A model generated the notes under the pieces. That model was not told where the DNA came from. It made no database searches and worked only from the letters and a program-made list of their open reading frames with translations. 64,000 nt of DNA from Amycolatopsis tolypomycina (lineage in GTDB: Bacteria; Actinomycetota; Actinomycetes; Mycobacteriales; Pseudonocardiaceae): assembly GCF_900105945.1 (NCBI RefSeq), contig NZ_FNSO01000002.1:744001-808000 (forward strand), read 5' to 3'. Both the position numbers and the translations under genes were made by a program. Positions within the stretch are counted from its first letter, which is position 1, and the number at the start of each line of letters is the position of its first letter. This document shows positions 9,006 to 17,683 of the stretch, one piece after another.

Positions 9006-9896
9006 CGGGGTGCGGACGTTCCTCGTCTGCTCCGCGCGGGCCGCGAGTTCGGCGTCCGGCGGGTAGTCCACGCCGAGCAGGGTGAGGCCGTGGGCCGGGG
9101 CGACCGCGCTGTCGCGGATGCCGCTCTCCAGGACCTTCGACGGCCACGCGTCGGTGCGGCGGCCGTCGCCGACCAGCAGCAGCACGCCGACCAGGCTGCG
9201 GACCATCGAATGGCAGAACGCGTCCGCCGAGACCCGGACCTCCAGCAGGTGGTCGTCCACCCGCTCCCACTCGAGGCGCTGCAGCTCGCGGATCGTCGTG
9301 CCCGTGTCGCGCTGCTTGCAGTACGCCGCGAAGTCGTGCAGACCCAGCAGTTCCGCGGCCGCCGCGTTCATCGCGTCCGTCGACAGTGGACGGTTCCAGG
9401 CCAGCGTGTCGTGGCGGCGCAGCGGGTCCACGCCCCAGGGCGCGTCCGAGACGCGGTAGCGGTAGTGACGGCGGATCGCGGAGAACCGGGCGTCGAAGCC
9501 CGCGGGCGCGATCCGGGCGCCGAGCACGCGGACGTCACCCGGCAGGAGACGGTTCCAGCGGCCCACCATGCGGGTCAGGTCCGGGATGCCCTCGGGAGAC
9601 ACGGGAACGCGGCCTGAGGGCCCGGAAAGAGGCACCACGTCGACGTGGACCACCTGGCCGGTCGCGTGCACGCCGGCGTCCGTGCGGCCCGCCACGACGA
9701 CGGACTTCGGCACGGCGGCCCCGGGCGGCTGCTTCCGCAGTGCCTCCTCCAGGAGGCCTTGGACCGTCCGGCGGCCCGGCTGCCGGGCCCAGCCCGAGAA
9801 GTCCGTGCCGTCGTAGGAGACGTCCAGGCGCAGACGAACGAGCCCGCCCTCCCCGGGGGGAGTGGCGGGCTCGTCCGGTGTCGAATCGGCCGTCAG
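8997..9896 (-). CDS. truA: tRNA pseudouridine(38-40) synthase TruA
   Basis: TruA isomerises uridines 38-40 in the tRNA anticodon arm. The catalytic motif [10 protein letters not shown] is intact. The first usual start codon is GTG 9713, but the frame continues upstream with a clear family N-terminus ([14 protein letters not shown]), so GTG 9713 would delete about 45 conserved residues. No ATG, GTG or TTG occurs in frame upstream, and the frame stays open into the rplQ tail. CTG 9896 (giving 299 residues) or CTG 9833 are the candidate starts; 9896 is used here. A strong hairpin lies inside the disputed N-terminal region. The stop lies inside a palindromic repeat. Confidence 0.85.
   Translation of the reverse strand: MTADSTPDEPATPPGEGGLVRLRLDVSYDGTDFSGWARQPGRRTVQGLLEEALRKQPPGAAVPKSVVVAGRTDAGVHATGQVVHVDVVPLSGPSGRVPVSPEGIPDLTRMVGRWNRLLPGDVRVLGARIAPAGFDARFSAIRRHYRYRVSDAPWGVDPLRRHDTLAWNRPLSTDAMNAAAAELLGLHDFAAYCKQRDTGTTIRELQRLEWERVDDHLLEVRVSADAFCHSMVRSLVGVLLLVGDGRRTDAWPSKVLESGIRDSAVAPAHGLTLLGVDYPPDAELAARAEQTRNVRTPMS
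9840..9872 (-). terminator. Hairpin after rplQ, inside the truA 5' end
   Basis: GAGCCCGCC (9840-9848) pairs with GGCGGGCTC (9864-9872), and CTCCCC with GGGGAG inside it, leaving a 2-base loop and one bulge. It lies 28 bases after the rplQ stop. No U-tract follows on the reverse strand, as is common in actinobacterial terminators. It may set truA expression relative to the ribosomal operon. Confidence 0.6.
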
Positions 9897-9900
9897 GACG

Positions 9901-10449
9901 TCAGTCCTTCTTGGCGTCGGCGTCGGTCTCCTCCGAGGCAGGAGCCTCGGTGGTCTCCTCGGCCTTGGCCTCCTCGGCGGCGGGCGCCTCGGTGGTCTCC
10001 TCGGTCGAGGTCTCCTCGGCAGCCGGGGCGGCGGCCTTCTCGTCCTTGGCGAACTTGGTCTTGCGCGCGCGCTCGGCCTCGGACGTCACGGTCTTCTCGG
10101 CCACCAGCTCGATGACGGCCATGGCGGCGTTGTCGCCCTTGCGCGGCATCGTCTTGGTGATCCGGGTGTAGCCACCCGCACGCTCCGCGAAGTGCGGACC
10201 GATCTCGGCGAACAGCTTGTGCAGGACGTCCTTGTCACGGACGACCTTCTGCACCTGACGGCGGTTGTGCAGGTCGCCCCGCTTCGCCTTCGTGATCAGC
10301 TTCTCGGCCAGCGGGCGGACCCGGCGGGCCTTCGCCTCGGTGGTCGTGATCTTGCCGTGCTCGAACAGCTGCGTGGCCAAGTTGGCCAGGATCAGCCGCT
10401 CGTGCGCGGACGACCCGCCGAGCCGGGCTCCCTTGGTAGGGGTGGGCAT
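9901..10449 (-). CDS. rplQ: 50S ribosomal protein L17
   Basis: L17 lies near the peptide exit tunnel of the large subunit. Residues 1 to about 120 carry the family core ([20 protein letters not shown] at the start, GGYTRITK near its end). The last 60 residues are an Ala/Glu/Thr-rich acidic tail with [12 protein letters not shown] repeats, absent from the 120-residue E. coli protein but common in actinobacteria. It is the last gene of the alpha operon, 41 bases after rpoA, and is followed by a hairpin. Confidence 0.97.
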   Translation of the reverse strand: MPTPTKGARLGGSSAHERLILANLATQLFEHGKITTTEAKARRVRPLAEKLITKAKRGDLHNRRQVQKVVRDKDVLHKLFAEIGPHFAERAGGYTRITKTMPRKGDNAAMAVIELVAEKTVTSEAERARKTKFAKDEKAAAPAAEETSTEETTEAPAAEEAKAEETTEAPASEETDADAKKD

Positions 10450-10490
10450 TGGTTCTCCTAGTTCAGCTCACAGCGTCCAGGCACAAAGCC

Positions 10491-11561
10491 TCAGAGCTGC
10501 TCGGTCTCTGCGTAGTCCTGGCCATCGTCGTGGCCGTCCGAAATCCCGTCGGCGATGCTGCCGACACCCTCCGACCAGCCTTCACCGTCGTAGCTGGCGG
10601 CCGCCGCGGTCGGGTCGAACCCGGGCGGGCTGTCCTTCAGCGCGAGGCCGAGGCCGACGAGCTTGAGCTTGACCTCGTCGATCGACTTGGCGCCGAAGTT
10701 GCGGATGTCGAGCAGGTCCGCCTCGCTGCGCGAGACGAGCTCGCCCACCGTGTGGATGCCCTCGCGCTTGAGGCAGTTGTACGACCGGACGGTGAGGTCC
10801 AGGTCCTCGATCGGCATCGCGTAGGCGGCGATGGTGTCCGCCTCCTGCGGCGACGGGCCGATCTCGATGCCCTCGGCGTCGACGTTCAGCTCGCGGGCGA
10901 GACCGAACAGCTCCACCAGCGTCTTGCCGGCCGACGCGACCGCGTCGCGCGGCGTGATCGACGGCTTGGTCTCGACGTCCAGGATCAGCTTGTCGAAGTC
11001 GGTGCGCTGCTCGACACGGGTGGCCTCGACCTTGTAGGTCACCTTGAGCACCGGCGAGTAGATCGAGTCGACCGGGATCCGGCCGATCTCCGCGCCCGCC
11101 TGCTTGTTCTGCAGGGCCGGAACGTAACCGCGGCCGCGCTCGACGACGAGCTCGATCTCGAGCTTGCCCTTGCCGTTCAGCGACGCGATGTGCAGATCCG
11201 GGTTGTGCACGGTGACACCCGCCGGCGGCACGATGTCGGCCGCCGTGACCTCACCCGGGCCCTGCTTGCGCAGGTACATGGTGACCGGCTCGTCCTCTTC
11301 CGAGGACACCACGAGCTCCTTGAGGTTCAGGATGATGTCGGTGACGTCTTCCTTCACCCCGGGAACGGTGGTGAACTCGTGCAGCACGCCGTCGATGCGG
11401 ATGCTCGTCACGGCCGCGCCCGGGATGGACGACAGCAGCGTGCGACGCAGCGAGTTGCCGAGCGTGTAGCCGAAGCCGGGCTCCAGCGGTTCGATGGTGA
11501 ACCGGGAGCGGGTCTCGTTGACCGTCTCTTCGCCGAGAGCCGGCCGCTGGGAAATCAGCAT
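10491..11561 (-). CDS. rpoA: RNA polymerase alpha subunit
   Basis: Alpha subunit that dimerises to nucleate RNA polymerase assembly and contacts activators and UP elements. The 356-residue product has the N-terminal assembly domain ([16 protein letters not shown]) and a C-terminal domain with [14 protein letters not shown] and [12 protein letters not shown] motifs. A final acidic extension ends [12 protein letters not shown]. Order rpsD-rpoA-rplQ is the standard alpha operon. Upstream spacing of 105 bases contains a strong hairpin. Confidence 0.98.
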   Translation of the reverse strand: MLISQRPALGEETVNETRSRFTIEPLEPGFGYTLGNSLRRTLLSSIPGAAVTSIRIDGVLHEFTTVPGVKEDVTDIILNLKELVVSSEEDEPVTMYLRKQGPGEVTAADIVPPAGVTVHNPDLHIASLNGKGKLEIELVVERGRGYVPALQNKQAGAEIGRIPVDSIYSPVLKVTYKVEATRVEQRTDFDKLILDVETKPSITPRDAVASAGKTLVELFGLARELNVDAEGIEIGPSPQEADTIAAYAMPIEDLDLTVRSYNCLKREGIHTVGELVSRSEADLLDIRNFGAKSIDEVKLKLVGLGLALKDSPPGFDPTAAAASYDGEGWSEGVGSIADGISDGHDDGQDYAETEQL

Positions 11562-11617
11562 TTCTTCCTAGTTCCTTTCCAGACGACGCCCGCCATATGA
11601 CGTCGAAGGGATGGCGC

Positions 11618-11646
11618 GGCGGCGGCGCACCTGTCGCGCCGCCGCC
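11618..11646 (-). other. GC hairpin in the rpsD-rpoA gap
   Basis: GGCGGCGGCGC (11618-11628) pairs perfectly with GCGCCGCCGCC (11636-11646) around a 7-base loop. It lies between rpsD and rpoA and could be an attenuator or mRNA-processing site that adjusts rpoA relative to rpsD. Confidence 0.6.
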
Positions 11647-11666
11647 CTGCGTCCGACGGTGCCGGA

Positions 11667-12272
11667 CTACTTCGAGTAGAGCTCGACGATCAGCTGTTCC
11701 TGAACCGGAACGTCGATCTGCGCACGCTCCGGCAGCTGGTGGACCAGCACGCGGAGGTTGGACTGGACGACCTGCAGCCACGCCGGGATCGGGCGGTCGC
11801 CGAAGGACTCCTTCGCCGCGACGAACGGCAGCATGCCCATGGACTTCGGCCGCACGTCGATGATGTCCCACTTGGTGACCTGGAACGACGGGACGTTCAC
11901 CTTCTGGCCGTTGACCAGGAAGTGGCCGTGGCTCACCAGCTGACGCGCCTGGCGGCGGGTGCGGGCGATGCCGGCGCGGTAGATCACGTTGTCCAGGCGG
12001 GACTCGAGGATCTGCAGCAGGTTCTCACCGGTCTTGCCAGGACGCCGGACGGCTTCCTTGTAGTACCGGACGAACTGACGCTCGAGAACGCCGTAGGTGT
12101 AGCGAGCCTTCTGCTTCTCCTGCGACTGCAGGAGGTACTCGGACTCCTTGATGCGCCCGCGGCCGTGCTGGCCCGGCGGGTAGGGGCGACGCTCGAAAGC
12201 CTGGTCGCCGCCGATGAGGTCAACCTTGAGGCGACGCGAAATACGCGTCGCGGGGCCGGTGTAACGAGCCAT
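11667..12272 (-). CDS. rpsD: 30S ribosomal protein S4
   Basis: S4 nucleates 30S assembly by binding 16S rRNA and in many bacteria represses its own operon. At 201 residues it has standard length. The S4 RNA-binding domain is evident near residues 92-150 (SRLDNVIYRAGIARTRRQAR, HFLVNGQKV), and the end VQEQLIVELYSK is typical. The N-terminus carries no zinc-binding cysteines, so this is the zinc-independent form. It lies 23 bases after rpsK. Confidence 0.98.
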   Translation of the reverse strand: MARYTGPATRISRRLKVDLIGGDQAFERRPYPPGQHGRGRIKESEYLLQSQEKQKARYTYGVLERQFVRYYKEAVRRPGKTGENLLQILESRLDNVIYRAGIARTRRQARQLVSHGHFLVNGQKVNVPSFQVTKWDIIDVRPKSMGMLPFVAAKESFGDRPIPAWLQVVQSNLRVLVHQLPERAQIDVPVQEQLIVELYSK

Positions 12273-12295
12273 TTCTTCTTACTCCTCCCCGTTCC

Positions 12296-12703
12296 TCAGA
12301 CCCGGCGCCGCTTGGGCGGGCGGCAGCCGTTGTGAGGCTGCGGGGTCACGTCCTGGATGGTGCCGACCTCGAGGCCGGCCGCCTGCAGCGAGCGGATCGC
12401 CGTCTCGCGGCCCGAACCCGGGCCCTTCACGAAGACGTCGACCTTCTTCATGCCGTGCTCGGCGGCCTTGCGGGCAGCGTTTTCGGCGGCCATCTGCGCG
12501 GCGAACGGGGTGGACTTGCGCGAGCCCTTGAAGCCCACGTGACCACTCGACGCCCACGCGATCACGGCACCGGTCGGGTCCGTGATCGAGACGATGGTGT
12601 TGTTGAAGGTGCTCTTGATGTGCGCGTGACCGTGCGCGACATTCTTCTTTTCCTTGCGGCGGACCTTCTTGGCCCCGGCCGCAGTACGAGACTTCGGTGG
12701 CAT
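12296..12703 (-). CDS. rpsK: 30S ribosomal protein S11
   Basis: S11 forms part of the 30S platform near the mRNA exit. The 135-residue product has a basic N-terminus ([19 protein letters not shown]) followed by the conserved [14 protein letters not shown] and the [11 protein letters not shown] and [18 protein letters not shown] ends. CAGGAG upstream serves as ribosome-binding site and overlaps the tail of a newly noticed small coding frame. Confidence 0.98.
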   Translation of the reverse strand: MPPKSRTAAGAKKVRRKEKKNVAHGHAHIKSTFNNTIVSITDPTGAVIAWASSGHVGFKGSRKSTPFAAQMAAENAARKAAEHGMKKVDVFVKGPGSGRETAIRSLQAAGLEVGTIQDVTPQPHNGCRPPKRRRV

Positions 12704-12721
12704 GTTCTGAGGGTTCTCCTG

Positions 12722-12907
12722 TTAGCGCGCGTTCTCTTGGTGAGCGGCGACCGCTTCGGCCTGGCCGCGCCGGATGATCGAACCGGCGTCGGTGTACAGG
12801 TTGCGGAGCGCCATCGGGCGGGCGTAGAGCGCCTTGGGCGAGACACAAGCCGAGCCGCGGCGGTGCACGCCACCCATCTGCACGACCTTCTTGCCCTGGA
12901 CGCTCAC
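12722..12907 (-). CDS. Small unrecognised protein (61 residues) between rpsM and rpsK
   Basis: GTG 12907 overlaps the rpsM stop (GTGA) and the frame runs to TAA at 12724-12722, 18 bases before rpsK, filling the gap. Counted by hand, GC at codon positions 1, 2 and 3 is about 72, 51 and 88 percent, the signature of a translated gene in this genome. The product is basic, with [16 protein letters not shown], one Cys at position 21 and no signal peptide or membrane segment. I do not recognise a family. The stop-start overlap implies coupling to S13 translation, suggesting a ribosome-related role. Confidence 0.6.
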   Translation of the reverse strand: MSVQGKKVVQMGGVHRRGSACVSPKALYARPMALRNLYTDAGSIIRRGQAEAVAAHQENAR

Positions 12908-13284
12908 TTCTTGCCAGCCTTCTTCTTGCCGGCGACCGTCTTCTTCGGACCCTTGCGGGTGCGGGCGTTCGTCTTGGTGCGCTGACCACGGACGGGAAGT
13001 CCGCGGCGCCAGCGAAGGCCCTCGTAGCACCCGATCTCGATCTTCCGACGGATGTCGGCGTTCACCTCACGGCGAAGGTCACCCTCGACCTTGAAGTTCT
13101 CTTCGATGTACGTACGCAGCTTCGCGAGGTCGTCATCGCTGAGGTCCTTGACGCGGGTGTCCGCGTTGAGCTCGGCAGCCTTGATGAGCTGCTTCGAGCG
13201 GGTACGGCCGATGCCGTAGATGTACGTAAGCGCGATCTCCAACCGCTTCTCGCGGGGGAGGTCTACGCCAGCGAGTCGTGCCAT
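12904..13284 (-). CDS. rpsM: 30S ribosomal protein S13
   Basis: S13 sits in the 30S head, contacts the P-site tRNA and bridges to the 50S. The 126-residue product begins [21 protein letters not shown], has the [10 protein letters not shown] helix-turn motif, [20 protein letters not shown], and a Lys-rich tail (KKAGKK). Upstream is a 206-base leader containing a perfect 20-base palindrome. Its stop overlaps the start of the small frame at 12907. Confidence 0.98.
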   Translation of the reverse strand: MARLAGVDLPREKRLEIALTYIYGIGRTRSKQLIKAAELNADTRVKDLSDDDLAKLRTYIEENFKVEGDLRREVNADIRRKIEIGCYEGLRWRRGLPVRGQRTKTNARTRKGPKKTVAGKKKAGKK

Positions 13285-13414
13285 TGGCGCTGATGCTCCT
13301 TCTTCGGTTTCGTCTTCAGGTCTGCTCCCCGTCCGGTTCCGGGACCGACTCGCCTGTCGTGCCCTCGGCTTGCGCTTCGGGTGTCCCGGCCCCGGCCTGA
13401 AGCCCGGGGGTGGT

Positions 13415-13434
13415 CCGGCTCACGCGTGAGCCGG
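13415..13434. other. 20-bp perfect palindrome in the rpmJ-rpsM leader
   Basis: CCGGCTCACG followed by its exact reverse complement CGTGAGCCGG. It lies 130 bases upstream of rpsM in the leader between rpmJ and rpsM; it could be a transcript hairpin or a protein-binding dyad. No coding frame with coding-like composition is seen in 13285-13490. Confidence 0.6.
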
Positions 13435-13490
13435 CAGGTGCGGGGAGGTTGGGTAAAGCCGTCAATCCACTCTGGTCGAGTGCTTGGCGA

Positions 13491-13604
13491 TCAGCCCTGC
13501 CGCTGCTTGTGCCGCAGGTTCTCGCAGATCACCATGATCCGGCCGTGACGGCGGATCACCTTGCACTTGTCGCAGATCTTCTTGACGCTCGGCTGGACCT
13601 TCAC
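13491..13604 (-). CDS. rpmJ: 50S ribosomal protein L36 (zinc form)
   Basis: A 37-residue protein from GTG 13604, with GGAGAGCAGAAGAC just upstream. Zinc ligands are intact: Cys11, Cys14, Cys27 and His32 ([14 protein letters not shown]). Many actinobacteria also carry a zinc-free paralogue induced by zinc starvation; this is the C+ form expected in the alpha operon between infA and rpsM. Confidence 0.95.
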   Translation of the reverse strand: MKVQPSVKKICDKCKVIRRHGRIMVICENLRHKQRQG

Positions 13605-13641
13605 GTCTTCTGCTCTCCTGCTTCTGAGCTGCTCTTCGTGA

Positions 13642-13863
13642 TCACTTGTAGCGGTAGACGATGCGACCACGAGAGAGGTCGTAGGGCGAAAGCTCCACGA
13701 CAACCCTGTCCTCCGGCAGGATGCGGATGTAGTGCTGCCGCATCTTGCCGCTGATGTGAGCCAGGACCTTGTGACCGTTCTCCAACTCGACGCGGAACAT
13801 CGCGTTGGGGAGCGGCTCGACTACGCGGCCTTCGACCTCGATGGCCCCGTCTTTCTTCGCCAT
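13642..13863 (-). CDS. infA: Translation initiation factor IF-1
   Basis: IF-1 binds the A site of the 30S subunit during initiation. The 73-residue OB-fold protein from ATG 13863 ([20 protein letters not shown] to [12 protein letters not shown]) is of standard length. The frame extends upstream to 13986 but the family N-terminus fixes the start at 13863, with GGAAAAGCGGAGGAC just before it. It heads the infA-rpmJ-rpsM-rpsK-rpsD-rpoA-rplQ string. Confidence 0.97.
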   Translation of the reverse strand: MAKKDGAIEVEGRVVEPLPNAMFRVELENGHKVLAHISGKMRQHYIRILPEDRVVVELSPYDLSRGRIVYRYK

Positions 13864-14049
13864 GTCCTCCGCTTTTCCTGTCGCTTTACTGCCTGCCGCC
13901 ACACTGGTGATCATCATGAGCACTAGTGCTGGTTGGGTGGTGCGCCGGCACACCGGTGCCCGAGTCCCAGTAGACCGTGAATTCACGAGCGCGCAGGATC
14001 CGGGCGCGATAAGTGCGCCGACTTGACAGTGTACGCAACTCGTGTCGCG

Positions 14050-14066
14050 ACCCCCAAACCGGGGGT
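14050..14066 (-). terminator. Short hairpin downstream of map
   Basis: ACCCCC (14050-14055) pairs with GGGGGT (14061-14066) around a 5-base loop, 66 bases after the map stop. It is weak but lies in the 268-base space between map and infA, where the infA promoter must also be. Confidence 0.4.
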
Positions 14067-14131
14067 GACCATGCTAAAGGAGCGTGCAGGTGGATGTGAT
14101 GGCGATCACCACTTGTGGGTGAATCCCCAGC

Positions 14132-14908
14132 TCAGGAGTCCTCGGCGGCAGTGAGCACCCAGGGGCCGTCTTCGGTGATCGCGACGGTGTGCTCCCAGTG
14201 GGCCGCGCGGGAGCCGTCGGCCGTGACGACCGTCCAGCCGTCGTCCAGCTCGCGGGTCTCGCCGCCGCCGCCGGTGAGCATCGGCTCGATGGCCAGGGCC
14301 ATGCCGGGCTTGAGCCGCGGGCCCTTACCGGGCTTGCCGACGTTCGGCAGGAACGGGTCCATGTGCATCTGGCGGCCGATGCCGTGGCCGCCGTACTCGA
14401 CGATCATCCCGTACTCGATGCCGTCGTCGCGGCCCGCGCGCTCGGCGGCGGACTGCACGGCGTAGGAGATGTCGGTGAGCCGGCCGCCGGCGGTGACCGC
14501 CTCGATGCCGGCCCACATCGCCGCCTCGGTCGCCGCGGACAGCGCGAGGTCGGCGTCGGAGACCTTGCCGATGGCCAGCGTGACGGCGGAGTCGCCGTGC
14601 CAGCCGTCGAGGATGGCGCCGCAGTCGACGGAGATGATGTCGCCGTCGGCCAGCACCTGGGTCTTCGCCGGGATGCCGTGGACGATCTGCTCGTTGACCG
14701 ACGCGCAGATCGACGCCGGGAACCCGTGGTAGCCCTTGAACGACGGCACCGCGCCGGCGTCCCGGATCGTCTGCTCGGCCAGCTCGTCGAGCTCGGCCGT
14801 GCTGACGCCGGGCTTCGCCGCCGCGCGGACCGCCGCGAGCGTGCGGGCGACGACGAGGCCCGCGGCCCGCATCGCCTGCAGCTCGTCCGGGGTCTTGACT
14901 TCGATCAT
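14132..14908 (-). CDS. map: Type I methionine aminopeptidase
   Basis: Removes the initiator methionine from nascent proteins. ATG 14908 gives 258 residues beginning MIEVKTPDELQAMRAAG. Metal ligands are visible: two Asp in SVDCGAILDGWHGDSAV, His in EYGGHGIG, Glu in ALAIEPML and Glu in AHWEHTV. An upstream in-frame GTG at 14956 overlaps the adk stop, but the family start is at 14908. A 10-codon leader frame ends on the map ATG. Follows adk in the usual secY-adk-map order. Confidence 0.95.
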   Translation of the reverse strand: MIEVKTPDELQAMRAAGLVVARTLAAVRAAAKPGVSTAELDELAEQTIRDAGAVPSFKGYHGFPASICASVNEQIVHGIPAKTQVLADGDIISVDCGAILDGWHGDSAVTLAIGKVSDADLALSAATEAAMWAGIEAVTAGGRLTDISYAVQSAAERAGRDDGIEYGMIVEYGGHGIGRQMHMDPFLPNVGKPGKGPRLKPGMALAIEPMLTGGGGETRELDDGWTVVTADGSRAAHWEHTVAITEDGPWVLTAAEDS

Positions 14909-14937
14909 GCGCCCACGGCGGAGCACTTGCAGAACAC
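14905..14937 (-). promoter_or_regulatory. Possible 10-codon leader peptide coupled to map
   Basis: GGAGG (14947-14943) lies 5 bases before GTG 14937, which opens the frame MFCKCSAVGA and stops at TGA overlapping the map start (ATGA). A ribosome finishing this peptide would be placed on the map ATG. Whether it is translated is unproven; its two Cys codons make thiol or Cys-tRNA responsiveness a speculative option. Confidence 0.35.
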
Positions 14938-14952
14938 GCAATCCTCCGAGGT

Positions 14953-15507
14953 TCACGTGCGGTCGCGCAGCGCTTTCAGCACCCGGCCGGAGATCTCCTC
15001 GACACTGCCGACGCCGTCGACGGTCACCAGGATGTCGGCGTAGTACTCCAGCAGCGGCGCGGTGTCCGACACGTAGATCTGCTGACGGCGGCGGATGACC
15101 TCTTCGGTGTCGTCCGCCCGGCCGCGCGACATGAGCCGCGCGACGACGACGTCCTCCGGGACCTGGAGCTGGATGACGGCGTCGAGCGAGACGTCGGCGT
15201 CGCCCAGGATCTCGCCGAGGACCTCGGCCTGCTTGGTGTTGCGAGGGAAGCCGTCGAGCAGGAAGCCGACCTTGGCGTCCGGCTCGGCGAGCCGCTCGCG
15301 CACCATTTCGTTGGTCACCGAGTCGGGCACGAGCTCGCCCGAGTCCAGGTAGCGCTTCGCCTCCTGGCCGAGCGGGGTCTCCTGGCCGACGTGCGCGCGG
15401 AACAGGTCGCCCGTGGAGATGTGCGGGATGCGCAGCTGCTCCGACAGGGCCACCGCCTGCGTGCCCTTGCCCGCACCGGGCGGGCCGACGAGAACCAGGC
15501 GCGTCAC
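14953..15507 (-). CDS. adk: Adenylate kinase
   Basis: Interconverts AMP, ADP and ATP. The 184-residue product has the P-loop GPPGAGKGT near residue 8, AMP-site [18 protein letters not shown], and the short-LID form ([16 protein letters not shown]) without the zinc-type insert, as usual for actinobacterial enzymes. Its GTG start overlaps the secY stop (GTGA), so it is translationally coupled to secY. Confidence 0.97.
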   Translation of the reverse strand: MTRLVLVGPPGAGKGTQAVALSEQLRIPHISTGDLFRAHVGQETPLGQEAKRYLDSGELVPDSVTNEMVRERLAEPDAKVGFLLDGFPRNTKQAEVLGEILGDADVSLDAVIQLQVPEDVVVARLMSRGRADDTEEVIRRRQQIYVSDTAPLLEYYADILVTVDGVGSVEEISGRVLKALRDRT

Positions 15508-16811
15508 TTCAAGAACCCTTCGTAGTTGCGCTGCATCAGCTGGCTTTCGATCTGCTTCACGGTGTCGAGGCCGACACCGACCATGATCAGCACAGCCGTG
15601 CCACCGAACGGGAAGTTCTGGTTGTTCCCGCTACCGGTCAGAGACAGGAAGAAGTTCGGAAGGATCGCGATGATGCCCAGGTAGAGCGAGCCCGGCAGGG
15701 TGATCCGGCCGAGCACGAAGCTCAGGTATTCGGCGGTCGGGCGGCCGGGGCGGATGCCCGGGATGAAGCCACCGAACTTCTTCATCTCCTCCGCACGCTC
15801 GTCCACGTTGAACGTGATCGTGATGTAGAAGTACGTGAAGAAGATGATCAGGCCGAAGTACAGCGCGATGTGCACCCAGCTGGACTGGTTCACGATGTAG
15901 TTCGTGATGAAGACCTGCCAGCCGGAGTCGGCGTTCGCGTTGCCGACGAGGCGGCTGATCAGGTCCGGCAGGTACAGCAGCGACGACGCGAAGATGACCG
16001 GGATGACGCCGGCCTGGTTGACCTTGATCGGCAGGTAGGTCGACGTGCCGCCGTACATCCGGCGGCCGATCATGCGCTTGGCGTACTGCACCGGGATCCG
16101 GCGCTGCCCCTGCTCGACGAAGATGACGCTGGCGATGATCACCAGGCCGAAGACGCAGACCATCGCCAGGCCGATGCCACCGGCGTTGCTGAGGATGTTG
16201 CCGCCCTCGACCGGGATGCGCGCCGCGATGTTCAGGAAGATCAGGACGGACATGCCGTTGCCGATGCCGCGCTCGGTGATCAGCTCGCCCAGCCACATCA
16301 TGACGGCGGTGCCCGCGGTCATGGTGATGACGATGATCGCCAGCGAGTAGACGCTGTTGTCCGGGATGATCGGCTGGTCGCAGTCGGGGAAGAGCTGCTT
16401 GCGGTCCGCGAGCGCGACCACACCGGTGGCCTGCAGGATCGCCAGCGCGATCGTCAGGTACCGCGTGTACTGGGTCAGCTTGCCCTGGCCGGACTGCCCT
16501 TCCTTCTTCAGCTCCTCGAACCGCGGGATGACCACGGTGAGCAGCTGGATGATGATGCTCGCCGTGATGTACGGCATGATGCCGGTCGAGAAGAGCGACA
16601 GCTGCAGCAGCGCACCACCGCTGAACAGGTTCAGCAGCTGGTAGACGCCCTCCTGCTGCGCCTGGGAGCTACAGGCCTGTACGGCACCGTACGAGATGCC
16701 GGGCGCCGGAATGGTCGCACCGATTCGGTAAACCGCGACGATGGCTAGCGTGAACAGGATCTTCTTGCGTAGATCCGGCGTCGCGAGAGCCGAGCGGAAG
16801 GCGCTGAGCAC
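15504..16811 (-). CDS. secY: Preprotein translocase subunit SecY
   Basis: Channel subunit of the Sec translocon in the plasma membrane. GTG 16811 is preceded by GAGGAGGT at good spacing and gives 435 residues starting [17 protein letters not shown]. Ten hydrophobic helices can be picked out, with family motifs [28 protein letters not shown] and [14 protein letters not shown]. In-frame codons up to 16886 are not supported. It begins a transcription unit with adk and map; 253 bases upstream are non-coding and must hold its promoter. Confidence 0.97.
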   Translation of the reverse strand: MLSAFRSALATPDLRKKILFTLAIVAVYRIGATIPAPGISYGAVQACSSQAQQEGVYQLLNLFSGGALLQLSLFSTGIMPYITASIIIQLLTVVIPRFEELKKEGQSGQGKLTQYTRYLTIALAILQATGVVALADRKQLFPDCDQPIIPDNSVYSLAIIVITMTAGTAVMMWLGELITERGIGNGMSVLIFLNIAARIPVEGGNILSNAGGIGLAMVCVFGLVIIASVIFVEQGQRRIPVQYAKRMIGRRMYGGTSTYLPIKVNQAGVIPVIFASSLLYLPDLISRLVGNANADSGWQVFITNYIVNQSSWVHIALYFGLIIFFTYFYITITFNVDERAEEMKKFGGFIPGIRPGRPTAEYLSFVLGRITLPGSLYLGIIAILPNFFLSLTGSGNNQNFPFGGTAVLIMVGVGLDTVKQIESQLMQRNYEGFLK

Positions 16812-17064
16812 GCGGGGGACCTCCTCGGCGTCGTCGGCTGTCCTAACCGACGATCGGCTTGGCCGGCACGGGGCCGGCGGGAACACACAGCACTACTGGC
16901 ACGCAAGCCAGGAACGCTTCGGGGCACACTCGTCCCGAAGCGTGTCGCCGACTCTAACAGCTTCACAGGGCGTGTCCGCAGTCCGTGTGCGTTTTCCGTA
17001 CCAAGGTTGCTCCGGCGGGTTGATCCACATCGCCGTCTTGGCCGTATTCCTTGACACTTGTGGA

Positions 17065-17679
17065 TCAGGCGTTCGACGTCGCGAGCACGCCGGCCAGGCC
17101 GACGAGCACCACGCCGGTCCCCCGGTCGACGTTGCGCCGGGCCGTTTGCGACAGCTTGATCGTCTTCACGGCGGCGCCGGCCACGACGTAGACCGAGCCG
17201 GCCAGGAACTCGGCCAGCAGGTAGACCGCGCCGAGCAGCGCGATCTGCGTCGAAAAGGCGCCGTGACCTGGGTCGATGAACTGCGGGACGAAGGCGGTGA
17301 AGATCAGGATCGCCTTCGGGTTGGTGATGGCGACGCCGAACTCCTTGCGGGTGACGCGCCAGGCCGTCGTGGGCGTTTTCGGCAGCTCTTTCGGGGTGTT
17401 TTGGCCCCGAAAGGTGGACACCAGCAGGCGGAGGCCGAGGTAGAGCAGGTAGGCGGCACCGGCCCACTTGATGATCGTCAGCGCGGTCTCGGAGGCGGCC
17501 AGCAGCTGCCCCAGCCCGGCCGCGACGGCGGCGATCAGCAGGGTGAAGGCGGCCAGCCGGCCGCCCAGCCCGGCGAGGCCGTGGCGAACACCGTGCGTCA
17601 TGCCGTGGTGGAGGCCGAGCAGGTTGTTCGCGCCGGGCGTAAGGGCGACGAGGACGGAGGCGCCGAAGAAGACCCACAC
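17065..17679 (-). CDS. LysE/RhtB-family amino acid exporter
   Basis: A 204-residue inner-membrane exporter with about six transmembrane helices. The family start WVFFGASVLVALTPGANNLLG and the central KWAGAAYLLYLGLRLL and FVPQFIDPG motifs place it in the LysE/RhtB (threonine/homoserine/lysine efflux) superfamily; the substrate cannot be told. GTG 17679 lies 5 bases past the stop of the upstream membrane gene, so both are likely in one transcript. It lies between secY and rplO, where the classical spc operon is continuous. Confidence 0.88.
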   Translation of the reverse strand: MWVFFGASVLVALTPGANNLLGLHHGMTHGVRHGLAGLGGRLAAFTLLIAAVAAGLGQLLAASETALTIIKWAGAAYLLYLGLRLLVSTFRGQNTPKELPKTPTTAWRVTRKEFGVAITNPKAILIFTAFVPQFIDPGHGAFSTQIALLGAVYLLAEFLAGSVYVVAGAAVKTIKLSQTARRNVDRGTGVVLVGLAGVLATSNA

Positions 17680-17683
17680 GTGT

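Noticed and set aside
12562..12873. Other overlapping frames across rpsK and the rpsM-rpsK gap
   Set aside because: Only the 12722-12907 frame has the expected codon-position GC pattern and coupled start; the others are shadows.
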